A DNA stretch of 41,738 nucleotides from Bacteroidota bacterium (GTDB taxonomy: Bacteria > Bacteroidota > Bacteroidia > Flavobacteriales_F > PHOS-HE28): positions 3,291 to 45,028 of the forward strand of contig JAFDZE010000017.1 of NCBI GenBank assembly GCA_018267155.1, read 5' to 3'. Each line of letters opens with the position of its first letter. Position 1 is the stretch's first letter. Below, one piece after another: positions 1 through 8,911 of this stretch. Under the pieces are notes generated by a model. That model was not told the origin of the DNA. It made no database searches and worked only from the letters and a program-made list of their open reading frames with translations. Position numbers and translations under genes: made by a program.

Positions 1-179
1 CTCTTCGAAGGAGTGGACCGCCGATCGGCCCGTTTGCTGAAGATCTGATCGCGGGGGACAAGGCTCCTTTCCAGCCCGTAGGACGACCACCCTGCGCAAT
101 GATCGACAAGATCTTGGCCGTGCGCACGCACTACAACAGCAACATGGGCGTCGGGGTGGGCCTGGCGGTGACGTACTGA
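1..179 (+). CDS. 3' end of a truncated CDS, possibly an outer-membrane beta-barrel protein
   Basis: An open frame enters from the left edge and ends at TGA 177-179, giving about 58 residues. The last residues read NMGVGVGLAVTY, an alternating small/hydrophobic strand that ends in an aromatic residue. This is the usual look of the last strand of an outer-membrane barrel, but that reading is inference from the ending only. Codon use is GC3-rich, as in the neighbouring genes. The start lies outside the window, so the family cannot be named. The following 120 bases up to the convergent gene hold nothing recognisable. Confidence 0.5.
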   Translation, partial: LRRSGPPIGPFAEDLIAGDKAPFQPVGRPPCAMIDKILAVRTHYNSNMGVGVGLAVTY

Positions 180-302
180 AGAGGTGCGTGGGCAACTCCT
201 TGGAATTGGCCATGCGACAAGGCATTCCGGAAGGCCGCGAAATGAATACCGGTTCCAATTTACCAAGGCCGAACAGGAACCGACGACCAGCATGACCCGT
301 CC

Positions 303-1082
303 TCACTGGCGTATCCAGCGCAGAACGGTCGTACGGCCATCCCTTCCGGTAACGCGGACCAGGTAGCTGCCTGGCAACCTTGGTGCAGGGATCGTTCGGA
401 CCGTGCCATAGCGGGCTACGATCCTGCCCACGGCATCGAGCACCTCCACGGAACGCACTCCTCCGGGACCAGGATCGATAAACGCTTCGCCATCGATCGT
501 CGGGTTGGGGAATAATACCGGCAACGCCGTGTACGGCTCCTCCTGGCCGGTGGCCCCGCAGATGGAGAGCACCCGATGCACCCGCAGGTACACGGTCTCC
601 ATGCTCTCCACATCAAAGGAAAGCTGGATCCAACCGACATGACCGTCGCGTTGGAAGGCCAGGTACGAGCTGTCAACGGAGTATGGCTCAATGGCGAAGA
701 AGCCGCCCCAGGAGCCGAGCACGAATTCCGGATCACTCTGCCAGGAGTACGCTCCCGTGCAACCCAATTGCTCCCCGGCGATGTAGTAGTGTGGCGCCTG
801 CCCACCGTCGCACAGTTCAAGATCGTCATCGATCATCCGGAGGATGGCCATGTTCGGTGCGTCCAGTTCGGGTTGGCCGCGCACCAACCGGACCTCCATG
901 TCGAACGAGTCATCACAATCGATATCGACCGTGGCGCTGTCCACACTATTGGGCATGCTCAGCTCCAGATCGATCCCGGGGTCGTAGGCGATCTGGCCGT
1001 CGGGTACTTCGCCGGCGGTGAGTTGGGCTCGCACGGAAAAACCGATCCCTATGCAGAGCAGGAGTGCGATACGGTGCTTCAT
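303..1082 (-). CDS. Secreted protein with T9SS type A C-terminal sorting domain
   Basis: The product is 259 residues from the ATG at 1082. The open frame extends further upstream, but the sequence from 1082 begins with a clear signal peptide (MKHRIALLLCIGIGFSVRAQ, about residues 1-20), which fixes the start. The middle (about 25-180) is acidic and rich in beta-type sequence, with no recognised domain. The last 75 residues carry a T9SS type A sorting domain: FPNPTIDGEAF, then VEVLDAVGRIV, then LPGSYLVRV. It should be exported by Sec and then moved across the outer membrane, being cleaved and anchored or released. Function is unknown. It is divergent from the helicase gene across a 219 bp gap. 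Confidence 0.88.
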   Translation of the reverse strand: MKHRIALLLCIGIGFSVRAQLTAGEVPDGQIAYDPGIDLELSMPNSVDSATVDIDCDDSFDMEVRLVRGQPELDAPNMAILRMIDDDLELCDGGQAPHYYIAGEQLGCTGAYSWQSDPEFVLGSWGGFFAIEPYSVDSSYLAFQRDGHVGWIQLSFDVESMETVYLRVHRVLSICGATGQEEPYTALPVLFPNPTIDGEAFIDPGPGGVRSVEVLDAVGRIVARYGTVRTIPAPRLPGSYLVRVTGRDGRTTVLRWIRQ

Positions 1083-1249
1083 CGTAACGGCTGTTCGGTA
1101 ACCAACTACATGACGGTGCTTCCGGTCGATCCGCTGCCTGAATGACCACATTTTGCTCACGGGAACATCGCGACCCTCGCAGGCCCACGCTTGACCCCTG
1201 TTCGGGTCACCTCCTCCTCTCCCATCGGTGCTACATTGCCATCGCCGGG

Positions 1250-1266
1250 TGACGCTTTTCGCGTCA
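1250..1266. promoter_or_regulatory. Short inverted repeat in the leader of the helicase gene
   Basis: TGACGC at 1250-1255 and GCGTCA at 1261-1266 are perfect 6-base arms around a 5-base loop, 35 bases before the helicase start. It lies in the divergent region between the T9SS gene and the helicase. It could be a small operator or a leader hairpin. Arms this short can occur by chance. Confidence 0.25.
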
Positions 1267-1301
1267 GTGACCACCGGAGCCGTACCGTAGAACCATGAAA
1301 A

Positions 1302-3692
1302 ATGCCCTTTCCGCTTGATGAGAACACTTCCGTACTTCGCGAAGTGAACCCTGGAACCTCCACGTCCGACGCGCACGTTGAGACCGAAATGGCCGCACTG
1401 GCCGCGCGCTTCGTCAACAGCACGAATCGCCACGTCTTCCTCACGGGCAAGGCCGGCACCGGCAAGACCACCTTCCTGCACAAGCTGGCGGCCAGCACGC
1501 ACAAGCGGTACGTCATCCTGGCCCCCACGGGCATCGCCGCGCTCAACGCGAAGGGCGTCACCATCCACTCCCAGTTCCTCCTCCCCTTCGGCTCATTTCT
1601 TCCCGAGAAGCAGCGTCCTGCCGATATCCCGGAAGGTGCCTTCCACGATCAGGACACGCTCACGCGCCGCCATCCGCTCAACGCCATCCGTCGCCACGTG
1701 CTGCGCGAAGTGGACCTGTTGATCATCGACGAAGTGAGCATGCTGCGCGCCGATCTGCTGGACGCGATCGATTTCCGCATGCGTGCGGTACGCCAGAACC
1801 GGTACCAGAGTTTCGGCGGTGCGCAGGTGCTGCTCATCGGCGACCTGTACCAACTGCCGCCCGTGGTGAAGGACGACGAATGGCGTGTGATGCGACGGTA
1901 TTACACGAGCATGCACTTCTTCGAGAGCCGGGTGATCAAGGAGTACGGCTATGCGCACATCGAACTGGACCGGATCTTCCGTCAGCAGGACGGGGACTTC
2001 ATCAACATCCTGAACAACCTGCGCAACAACACGGTGACGGCCACTGACGTGGCCACACTGAACAAATACTACCGGTCCGATATCGATGCGCCCGACAGCG
2101 ACGGGGTGATCACCCTCACCACGCACAACTACAAGGCCGATGAATTGAACCAGCACGCCCTGGTGCAGCTTGTTGGCAGGTCGCAGAGTTACGACGCGGT
2201 GATCGAGGGCGACTTTCCGCAAGGCATGTACCCGGTGCTGGAGCGGATCGAACTGAAGGTGGGCGCGCAGATCATGTTCGTGAAGAACGACATGGAAAAA
2301 GCGTATTTCAACGGCAAGCTGGCGCGGGTGGAGGCCATCGGCCACGGCGGCATCACCGTGCGCATGTACGAGGGTGCGGGCGACAAGCTGTCGGCGGGCA
2401 CCTACCTCCTGAAACGCGAGACGTGGGAGAACAAACGCTACGTGGTTGATGCGTCGAGCCATGAGCAGAAAGAAGAGGTGATCGGCACCTTCGAGCAATA
2501 CCCGATCAAGCTGGCATGGGCCATCACCGTGCACAAGAGCCAGGGCCTCACCTTCAACAAGGCCATCATCGACGTGGGGCAGGCCTTCGCGCCGGGGCAG
2601 GTGTACGTGGCGCTCTCGCGCTTGCGCTCCCTGGACGGATTGATCCTCCGAACGCGGATCGACCCATCGGTGGTGAGCAGCGACAGGGAAGTGGTGGCCT
2701 TCACGCAGCGCGGTGCCGCACAGGTGCCGCTGCCCCAACAACTGCAGGCCAGCCAGCGCGAATACCTGCAACTGCTGCTCGCGGGCACATTCGACTTCGG
2801 CGACATGCTGCGCAAGGTGGAGTACACGCGCAAGGACCATCCCGAGACCGCGCAATTCGAGGACGACTCGATGAAAACAGCGTTGCAGCTCCTCCACGAG
2901 ACCTTGAAGAGCGAGGAGGAGAACACGCAGAAATTCCGGAGCCAACTGATGCGCCTGTTGATGGAGGACCGTCGCGACGAACTGCTGGTGCGCATCGAGA
3001 AAGGCGGGACGTACTATGGCGAGCTCCTGCACGCGCAGATGAAGGCGCTGTACCAGCATATCGCACAGGCCGCGATGCTGAGCCGGACCAAGGAATACAC
3101 CAACGCGCTGAAGGAGATCGACGGCATGCTGGTCAAGAAGATCGCCACCATGGCCAAGGTGGGTTACCTCGCCACCTGCATCCTCAACGGTGAAGAGGTG
3201 AAGCGGCAACAGTCCATCGAGAACGACCTGATGAACCGGCGCGCCGCCCTGGTGGCCGAGGCGAGCGCATGGGCCGAGGAGCACCGGCCGAAAGCGACCG
3301 GCAGATCGGGCCGGGTCCGCAGGACGAGATCCCGTGCTGAAGGTACGGATACATCGGATGATGGGATCCCCGCACCGAAGGAGAAGCGGGCGAAGGGCGC
3401 CACCTACGCCACCACGTATGCCCTGATGAAGTCGGGCTTCAATCTGGACCAGGTGGCCGCCGAACGCGGGCTGTCGAAGAGCACCATCGAAGGGCACTGC
3501 GCGCGGGGCATCGCCGAGGGAGAGCTGGACATCGAAGGGTTGCTGCCCGTGGAGGACCGCGATCGCATCGCGGGCTGGATGAGCGAGCACCCCAACGACA
3601 GCCTGAGCGATGCGCAGAAGCACTTCGCCGGAACGTTCAGCTACGGCCAGCTCCGGATGGTGCAAGCATGGGTGAAGCGCGAGGCTTCCTGA
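1302..3692 (+). CDS. Pif1-like helicase with C-terminal helix-turn-helix
   Basis: This 796-residue protein is an SF1 DNA helicase of the Pif1/RecD-like branch, expected to unwind DNA in the cytoplasm using ATP. Visible motifs are Walker A GKAGTGKT (49-56), Walker B LLIIDE (139-144), GDLYQLPPV (180-188), and the UvrD_C_2 elements HKSQGLTF (411-418) and GQVYVALSR (432-440). Residues about 560-690 are charged and helical. Near the C-terminus (about 700-740) a DNA-binding HTH of the HTH_40 kind is seen (FNLDQVAAERGLSKSTIEGH). This helicase plus HTH fusion is a recognised Bacteroidota architecture. The ATG at 1302 is used; an alternative ATG at 1389 would also keep Walker A. It appears monocistronic. 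Confidence 0.93.
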   Translation: MPFPLDENTSVLREVNPGTSTSDAHVETEMAALAARFVNSTNRHVFLTGKAGTGKTTFLHKLAASTHKRYVILAPTGIAALNAKGVTIHSQFLLPFGSFLPEKQRPADIPEGAFHDQDTLTRRHPLNAIRRHVLREVDLLIIDEVSMLRADLLDAIDFRMRAVRQNRYQSFGGAQVLLIGDLYQLPPVVKDDEWRVMRRYYTSMHFFESRVIKEYGYAHIELDRIFRQQDGDFINILNNLRNNTVTATDVATLNKYYRSDIDAPDSDGVITLTTHNYKADELNQHALVQLVGRSQSYDAVIEGDFPQGMYPVLERIELKVGAQIMFVKNDMEKAYFNGKLARVEAIGHGGITVRMYEGAGDKLSAGTYLLKRETWENKRYVVDASSHEQKEEVIGTFEQYPIKLAWAITVHKSQGLTFNKAIIDVGQAFAPGQVYVALSRLRSLDGLILRTRIDPSVVSSDREVVAFTQRGAAQVPLPQQLQASQREYLQLLLAGTFDFGDMLRKVEYTRKDHPETAQFEDDSMKTALQLLHETLKSEEENTQKFRSQLMRLLMEDRRDELLVRIEKGGTYYGELLHAQMKALYQHIAQAAMLSRTKEYTNALKEIDGMLVKKIATMAKVGYLATCILNGEEVKRQQSIENDLMNRRAALVAEASAWAEEHRPKATGRSGRVRRTRSRAEGTDTSDDGIPAPKEKRAKGATYATTYALMKSGFNLDQVAAERGLSKSTIEGHCARGIAEGELDIEGLLPVEDRDRIAGWMSEHPNDSLSDAQKHFAGTFSYGQLRMVQAWVKREAS

Positions 3693-3939
3693 TGGTCGCG
3701 CAGTCCTTGGGGTGAACACGTGTCCTCATGTTGTTCAGCATCCGTGATCCCGCGCGCGACCAAGGTCCGTTTCTCCGGATATGATACGGGCATAGTGGCG
3801 AAGATCGGCCGCTTCGTACATCGAACGGACCGGCCGGAAGCGCACAGGGGCGCGGAGCGGCTGCTTTCACCCGTGCACCCTTGCACTCCCCTGCCAATGA
3901 AAGTACGGTTCCTTCCCACCGCCTCAATACCTTCCGACC

Positions 3940-4770
3940 ATGTCCCCATCCATGCACACCCCCGACAGCGAGGGCTACATCCCCTTCATCCACAACTACT
4001 GCGATCGGCGCTGCGAGCGGTGCCGCTTCGTGCGCCAATGCCGCGTGGGTGCGGTGGAAGTGGATGACGTGGGCGAGGACGACGATGTGGTGGGTGACGA
4101 GCGCGTGGAGGACTTGCACGACCGGATGAAGAAGCTGCTGGGGCTGAGCGATGAGGACATGGCCGCGATGGAAGAGGTCCGCAAGGAACACGAGGACGAA
4201 CCGGTGGACCCGCTGGAGGAGGCGCGCGAAGAGGCCGCCATGGCCGAATGGCAGCGCCAGCAGGAGGAGCGTGATCGCCAGGTGGACGCGCAACCCTTGA
4301 GCGTCATGGGCTCCACCTACCTCGATCTGGTGCGGGCCTGGAACAGACCTCGCGAGGCTTCGTTCATGGCGCGCGGTGTGCAACTGCATCCCCGCATGGG
4401 CATGGGCATCCCGGTGGTGCAACGAACGCCCGAGGTGCTGGTGCTGAGCGAAGCCCTTCAGGAAGTGCTGTGGTTCCATACCATGATCCACGTGAAGATC
4501 CAGCGCGAGCTGCACGGGAAGCTGGAGGCGGATGATGAGGAGGACAACGCGCTCCAGAGCGACTGGAACGGCACGGCCAAGGTGTGCATCGACGGGGTGG
4601 ACCGATCGATGATCGCCTGGGACACGATCATTGAATTGCTGCCCGAAGAAGCGGATGACGCCCTGCCGATCCGGGAACTGTTGCGTCGAATGCGCCAGGA
4701 ACTCGATGCCGTCTTTCCCGATGCGCACGCCTTCATCCGGCCCGGATTCGACGCGCCCGGTGGTGGGTGA
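3940..4770 (+). CDS. Hypothetical protein with N-terminal four-cysteine cluster
   Basis: The product has 276 residues and no family I can name with confidence. The N-terminus holds YCDRRCERCRFVRQC, placing C21, C25, C28 and C34 (CX3CX2CX5C). This could bind zinc or an iron-sulfur cluster. Residues about 40-105 are extremely acidic and helical (VDDVGEDDDVV, then Glu-rich). The C-terminal half (110-270) looks like a compact helical domain with conserved-looking WFHTMIHVKIQREL. There is no signal peptide, so it is probably cytoplasmic. It follows the helicase on the same strand after 247 bp that contain a 9-bp inverted repeat (TGGTCGCGC at 3693-3701, GCGCGACCA at 3754-3762), so co-transcription is uncertain. 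Confidence 0.8.
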   Translation: MSPSMHTPDSEGYIPFIHNYCDRRCERCRFVRQCRVGAVEVDDVGEDDDVVGDERVEDLHDRMKKLLGLSDEDMAAMEEVRKEHEDEPVDPLEEAREEAAMAEWQRQQEERDRQVDAQPLSVMGSTYLDLVRAWNRPREASFMARGVQLHPRMGMGIPVVQRTPEVLVLSEALQEVLWFHTMIHVKIQRELHGKLEADDEEDNALQSDWNGTAKVCIDGVDRSMIAWDTIIELLPEEADDALPIRELLRRMRQELDAVFPDAHAFIRPGFDAPGGG

Positions 4771-4872
4771 TGAACAGCACCCTGTCGGCATCATCCTGCA
4801 CGAGATGGACCCGGTCCGGATGGGATCCCGGTCGTGTTCGTCGGGACCGGTCGCGGCGTTCTGTACCAGCGG

Positions 4873-6828
4873 TCAGTGATCCGCACGCACCACACGCACG
4901 ATCCGGTCGTCCTCTGCGGTGGTGATCCGCAACAGGTACGAACCCGCTTGCGGCGGCAATTCGCAGCGCCACCCTTGAGCGGTCCGGTCGGTCGCTATCG
5001 CCACACGCTGCCCGGTCGCACTGTAGGCGACAATGGCCGTGATGGCCCGGTCGTCGATCAGCACCCGCCCGTCGTATGTGGGATTCGGGAATACCCTGAT
5101 CGGCGGATCGGTCGCGCGCACCGCGATCCCGGTGGGCGTTACCGAGAGGCTGTCCCCCACCACCAGTTCGGGAGTATTGTCGGCCGCCTCGTACATCGCT
5201 CGGAAGGGATCGATACGCGCGCCATGGTACTCCAGCATCTCCTCGTTCCAACGCGGCGGCACCTGCTGGAACCACACGCTCGCCTTCACCTGCACGGCGC
5301 CACCATACCCATCCATCGGTATGTGGTAGTGGACGATGTCACCACCGTTCCCTTCCACCCCGTCGGCATCGTGGTTGAAGTCCGGATCGGTGAGGGCCAG
5401 GCCGGCGATGGCCGTGGTGTCCTGGCTCGGGTGCGACACGCTGTACCCGATCGGCACCAGCCGGTTGTCCTTCAGGCGATGCACGGCGCGAAGGAGCGTG
5501 GTGGTCACATCGTGGTTCACATCCCCCATCACGAACTCGTAGATCTGCGCCTGGTCACCCTGTGTGATCACATCGTGGTGCGGCTCGTAGGGAAGATCGT
5601 TGCCGATCACTTCGTAGTTGCCGTCCCATCCGCCGCTCTGGAAAAGTGTATCGCCCGCGGCGGACAGCGCCACCAGCCGGATGAATGCCCGCCGGTTGGG
5701 GAAGCCCCCGGGGAACTTGTGGCCGATGAGGTTGTTGAGGGCCACATCGACGAACAGGGTGTCATCCGTGTAACCGATCAGGTCGAGGGACATGGACATG
5801 GTGGTCTGCCGCAACTGGCGGCTGCGGGCAATGGTGCTGTCGAACTGCGTCGGGGTCGCCGGTATGCCGAAGTCACCGATATGATCCCTCATCATCTTCA
5901 GCATGAACTCACTCCCACCGGTCAGGTGGTGCTTCCCGAACGGGGATTGGCCGGTCAGGAAGGCGTATCCGGAAGCCAGCACAACGGAATCCTGGATGCG
6001 TGGCATGTGGCAGCTCCGGCAATTCTGTTCCGTGCCGTAGTAAATGGAGTTGACGTACTCCTGCCACAAGGTCTGCTCGTAGAAGGACGTGCCGGTGGGG
6101 TTGCCCTCGAGGTCCACCGGGTGGTTGATCGCCGTATGGCAACCCGCGCATACGCGGCCATCGAGGATGTGGCTTCCCTGGTCCGGTGTGAACCCGACGA
6201 AGAACTGCATGATCTCCTCATGGATCTGCTCCTGGTTGTACGGTCCCCATACACGGGCGCTATCGAAATGCAGGTCGCCTGAGAAGAAATTTCCCGCGGA
6301 ATCGGGATCCTGCATGTGGCAGGCCAGGCAGGAGACCCCGTCGCGGGCGAATACGCTCGTGTCCAAACTGGCGGCGGTGAACGCGGGGCCGCCCTTCATC
6401 TGCTGCTCGAACACGGCCAGCGGCGCGTGGCACTTCAGGCATGTATTCTCGATCTGCGCCTGCAATGCGGGATTCACCAGGCCTTCGTGCTCCATCTTCG
6501 CCAGGAAGAACGGATCGCGCGCGCTGTTGGCCATCATGGTACTGCGCCAATCGTTGGCCACGTTGACATCCTCTCCTTCTCCCGCCACCATGGCGTAGCC
6601 CAGCGAATCGTGCCCATGGCAACCCGCACAGCGCCCCGAAGTGACGAAGTAGGAACCGAACTGCACATCGAGACCCTCGATCTGATCGCGCAGCACCCGC
6701 AATTCCAACGCACTGTGCGGGCCCCGTACCGGCATGACGGCCGTGGACCATGCCACCGACACCAATACGGCCGCGCCCAGTACGGCGAGGATCTTGAATT
6801 TGACCGGGAAAGACCTGTTGCCGCGCAT
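4873..6828 (-). CDS. Multihaem c-type cytochrome with T9SS sorting domain
   Basis: The 651-residue product begins with an N-terminal membrane or signal segment (about 9-30). Five CXXCH haem-c motifs follow: CAGCH 67-71, CLKCH 130-134, CLACH 167-171, CAGCH 227-231 and CRSCH 270-274. All lie in the first 280 residues, as in the cytochrome c554/hydroxylamine-oxidoreductase-like multihaem families. Residues 300-570 form a beta-rich region without haem motifs. The last 80 residues are a T9SS type A domain (FPNPTYDGRVL, YSATGQRV, AGSYLLRI). The protein is therefore predicted to be moved to the cell surface or released. No electron-transfer partner is adjacent, so the substrate is unknown. Confidence 0.92.
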   Translation of the reverse strand: MRGNRSFPVKFKILAVLGAAVLVSVAWSTAVMPVRGPHSALELRVLRDQIEGLDVQFGSYFVTSGRCAGCHGHDSLGYAMVAGEGEDVNVANDWRSTMMANSARDPFFLAKMEHEGLVNPALQAQIENTCLKCHAPLAVFEQQMKGGPAFTAASLDTSVFARDGVSCLACHMQDPDSAGNFFSGDLHFDSARVWGPYNQEQIHEEIMQFFVGFTPDQGSHILDGRVCAGCHTAINHPVDLEGNPTGTSFYEQTLWQEYVNSIYYGTEQNCRSCHMPRIQDSVVLASGYAFLTGQSPFGKHHLTGGSEFMLKMMRDHIGDFGIPATPTQFDSTIARSRQLRQTTMSMSLDLIGYTDDTLFVDVALNNLIGHKFPGGFPNRRAFIRLVALSAAGDTLFQSGGWDGNYEVIGNDLPYEPHHDVITQGDQAQIYEFVMGDVNHDVTTTLLRAVHRLKDNRLVPIGYSVSHPSQDTTAIAGLALTDPDFNHDADGVEGNGGDIVHYHIPMDGYGGAVQVKASVWFQQVPPRWNEEMLEYHGARIDPFRAMYEAADNTPELVVGDSLSVTPTGIAVRATDPPIRVFPNPTYDGRVLIDDRAITAIVAYSATGQRVAIATDRTAQGWRCELPPQAGSYLLRITTAEDDRIVRVVRADH

Positions 6829-6998
6829 CGGGTGGCCAATTTATACGGACGGCACGGGCGAAGGTTGACCGGCGTCACTCCACCACACCGCCCGGCTAAC
6901 ATTGCGACCGGGGTGTTCGGTGCGACCACTGTTACCGGCATCCTGTGCTTCACGCACGACCCGGACGCAACCGATCATTGAACGCTGTGGAACAACGC

Positions 6999-7664
6999 AT
7001 GATATCGCGACCCGGAACCGATCCGATCCTGCGCTTCGCCGTGCTGGCCTGCATTCTCGTTACGACGGTCCTGATGGTGGTGGCGACCGCGCTCTACCCG
7101 GGTGGTTCAATGCTCGATGTGCGGTCCGTCGGGTTCGACTTGTCGAAGAACTTCTTCAGCAACCTGTTCCAGGAGCGGGCCATCAACGGGGCCACGAACC
7201 CCGGCAGGCCATGGGCACTGGTCGGCATGGCCTTCCATTCCTTGGGCGATGGCCTGTTCTTCATCCGCATGTCCCGCGTGATCCTCCACAAGCATTCAAC
7301 GCGCGTCCTGAAGGTGGTCGGCATCAGCAATATAGCGTTCAACTTCATGATCGCCACACCGTTCCACGATGCCATGGTGACCACATCGAGTACACTCTCA
7401 CTGCTCGGCTTGTTCTACATCACCGTGTTCATCTTCCGCACCAAGCTCCATGTGCTCAAGGTCTGTTGCGTGGCTTTCATGATCGTCGCATACTTCACCC
7501 TGTTCCTGTACGGAACAGGCAACTGGGGTCTGCTGGCGATCATGCAGAAAGCAGCAACGATCAGTTCCGCGCTACTTGTTCTCGGACTGACCTTTTTCAC
7601 AGCAGCCGAGGACTTCGAAGGTGGTGTTCCGAAGATGGATACGGGAGCAGGGGCCTCGGCTTGA
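6999..7664 (+). CDS. Integral membrane protein (DUF998-like architecture)
   Basis: This 221-residue protein has about six hydrophobic segments (LRFAVLACILVTTVLMVVAT near the start, then segments around 70-90, 105-125, 130-150, 155-175 and 180-205). The open frame extends upstream, but the ATG at 6999 directly before ISRPGTDPILRF gives a natural start just ahead of the first membrane helix. The overall layout, including a loop with NLFQERAINGATNP after helix 1, resembles DUF998-type membrane proteins. That is a likeness of layout, not a proven membership. Function is unknown. It is divergent from the cytochrome gene (170 bp gap) and convergent with the next T9SS gene. Confidence 0.78.
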   Translation: MISRPGTDPILRFAVLACILVTTVLMVVATALYPGGSMLDVRSVGFDLSKNFFSNLFQERAINGATNPGRPWALVGMAFHSLGDGLFFIRMSRVILHKHSTRVLKVVGISNIAFNFMIATPFHDAMVTTSSTLSLLGLFYITVFIFRTKLHVLKVCCVAFMIVAYFTLFLYGTGNWGLLAIMQKAATISSALLVLGLTFFTAAEDFEGGVPKMDTGAGASA

Positions 7665-7699
7665 TACCGAACGGGCCCTTCGCTCGTCGTGGCCCCGGA

Positions 7700-8587
7700 C
7701 TACTGCTTGATCACGGGCACAGCACGCACCCCGGCGGCGTTGGCCACACGCAGAACGTAGTGTCCCGTGCTCAACCCGGCCATATCGATGGTGTTCAGCG
7801 TGGTGGTGGCACGACCGCTCAGAAGCGCACGACCCTGTACGTCCAGAACACTCCACTGGTCACCCGGCTCAGACCGCAATTGCAGCGCATCGCTCACGGG
7901 GTTCGGCCAGGCGTGCAGCGGGGAGGCGGCCAACTCGGGCAGGCCCACGCCCGCCGGCATCCACCACACCGCATCGCCATCGTCTTCGATGGATACCAAG
8001 GGCGCAACGGGGTTGCTCCGGAAAAAGGCCATGCTTCCACTGGTGCTGGTCGTCTTCACCACATCGGCCACCGTACCGCCCCCCGGCAGGATCACCGTAC
8101 CATAACCCGTGTAGGTGCGGGTCACGGTATTCGACGCGTCCTCGTCCACATAATCATCCTGGAACGAATCATTGAATGCGAACGGGAACTCAAGGACGCT
8201 CTTGGGCACGGTGTACACGTTCTCATCATTGGTGCCAACATACTCCGCCAGGATCTCGAGCTGGCTGCTGCTTACACTGTAGTACATATATCCCGTGGTA
8301 TCCTGGTGCGTGACCACCGCGGCCAGGTTGGAAGCCGGGAAGCTGGCAGCATACGGTGTTCCAGCTGGGGCCACAAAGCTGTTGGTGCCGGCCAGGACCA
8401 TCACAGCACTGGAGAAATCCCACGTGACATTGGCCCCGTTCACACCGGGGTTGCTGTTACCGGGATCGGTCACCACGTACAGGTCGTAGTTGGACCCGAC
8501 CAGGTTGACGTTGCCGTACTGCAGAATGGGCTGGGCACCGAGGGCGCCAGCCATGCAAATGGACAGGAACAGGGTAGAGTGTCGCAT
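7700..8587 (-). CDS. Secreted T9SS type A protein of unknown function
   Basis: The product is 295 residues from the ATG at 8587. That start gives a signal peptide (MRHSTLFLSICMAGALGAQ). The frame stays open to 8908, but that upstream part does not look like protein. The body (20-220) is beta-rich and polar, with sequence like VTWDFSSAVMVLAGTNSF and TTGYMYYSVSSSQLEIL, typical of surface proteins of this phylum. The final 75 residues are a T9SS sorting domain: AWPNPVSDALQL, WSVLDVQGRAL, LSTGHYVLRV. It should be exported through Sec and T9SS. It stands alone, convergent with the membrane protein gene 35 bp away. Confidence 0.88.
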   Translation of the reverse strand: MRHSTLFLSICMAGALGAQPILQYGNVNLVGSNYDLYVVTDPGNSNPGVNGANVTWDFSSAVMVLAGTNSFVAPAGTPYAASFPASNLAAVVTHQDTTGYMYYSVSSSQLEILAEYVGTNDENVYTVPKSVLEFPFAFNDSFQDDYVDEDASNTVTRTYTGYGTVILPGGGTVADVVKTTSTSGSMAFFRSNPVAPLVSIEDDGDAVWWMPAGVGLPELAASPLHAWPNPVSDALQLRSEPGDQWSVLDVQGRALLSGRATTTLNTIDMAGLSTGHYVLRVANAAGVRAVPVIKQ

Positions 8588-8911
8588 GCGGTTCGAGTTT
8601 GATGAGGATCCCGGTTTTTCAGAGGTTGACGTGAGGGAACCCCCGGGCCAAATGGCCTCTGGGTTCTTGAACATGCACGATGGAGCGCCAAAGACCAGAA
8701 GGAACATCGGAAAAACCGACCTTGGGGCAGTCCGCACGCATCGATCGTACGAATGGATCGTCCAGACGGTATCTGTGATTCGTGGATGCCATGATGACCC
8801 GTGCGAAGCTATGGATGTTGCCGGATCCGCCACAACACGAGGACGGTCGAGGTGCTCGGCACGCCCCGTCGGGAGATCCAGTCCAGTGCTGATCCAAGGG
8901 TGGCCCAAGCG
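8588..8911. other. Non-coding gap between MarR gene end and T9SS gene start
   Basis: These 324 bases separate two minus-strand genes. I see no convincing gene. The one structure is an imperfect hairpin close to the T9SS gene (8637-8666, listed separately). Any promoter for the T9SS gene must lie here, but I cannot point to a clear Bacteroidota -33/-7 pair. Confidence 0.5.
8637..8666. promoter_or_regulatory. Hairpin upstream of the T9SS gene
   Basis: GAACCC (8637-8642) pairs with GGGTTC (8661-8666), and inside it GGCCA (8646-8650) pairs with TGGCC (8653-8657) around AA. The element sits 50 bases before the T9SS start and well after the MarR stop. It could be a leader hairpin, an operator, or part of a terminator. 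No T-run follows it on either strand. Confidence 0.35.

Noticed and set aside
1593-3719. Long open frame of 708 codons on the minus strand
   Set aside because: It is the antisense of the Pif1-like helicase; high GC removes stop codons, and the product has no domain.
4834-6282. Open frame of 482 codons on the plus strand
   Set aside because: Antisense of the multihaem cytochrome, whose five CXXCH motifs fix the coding strand.
7672-7695. GGGCC/GGCCC hairpin between two convergent genes as a terminator
   Set aside because: Arms are only five bases and no T-run follows on either strand.
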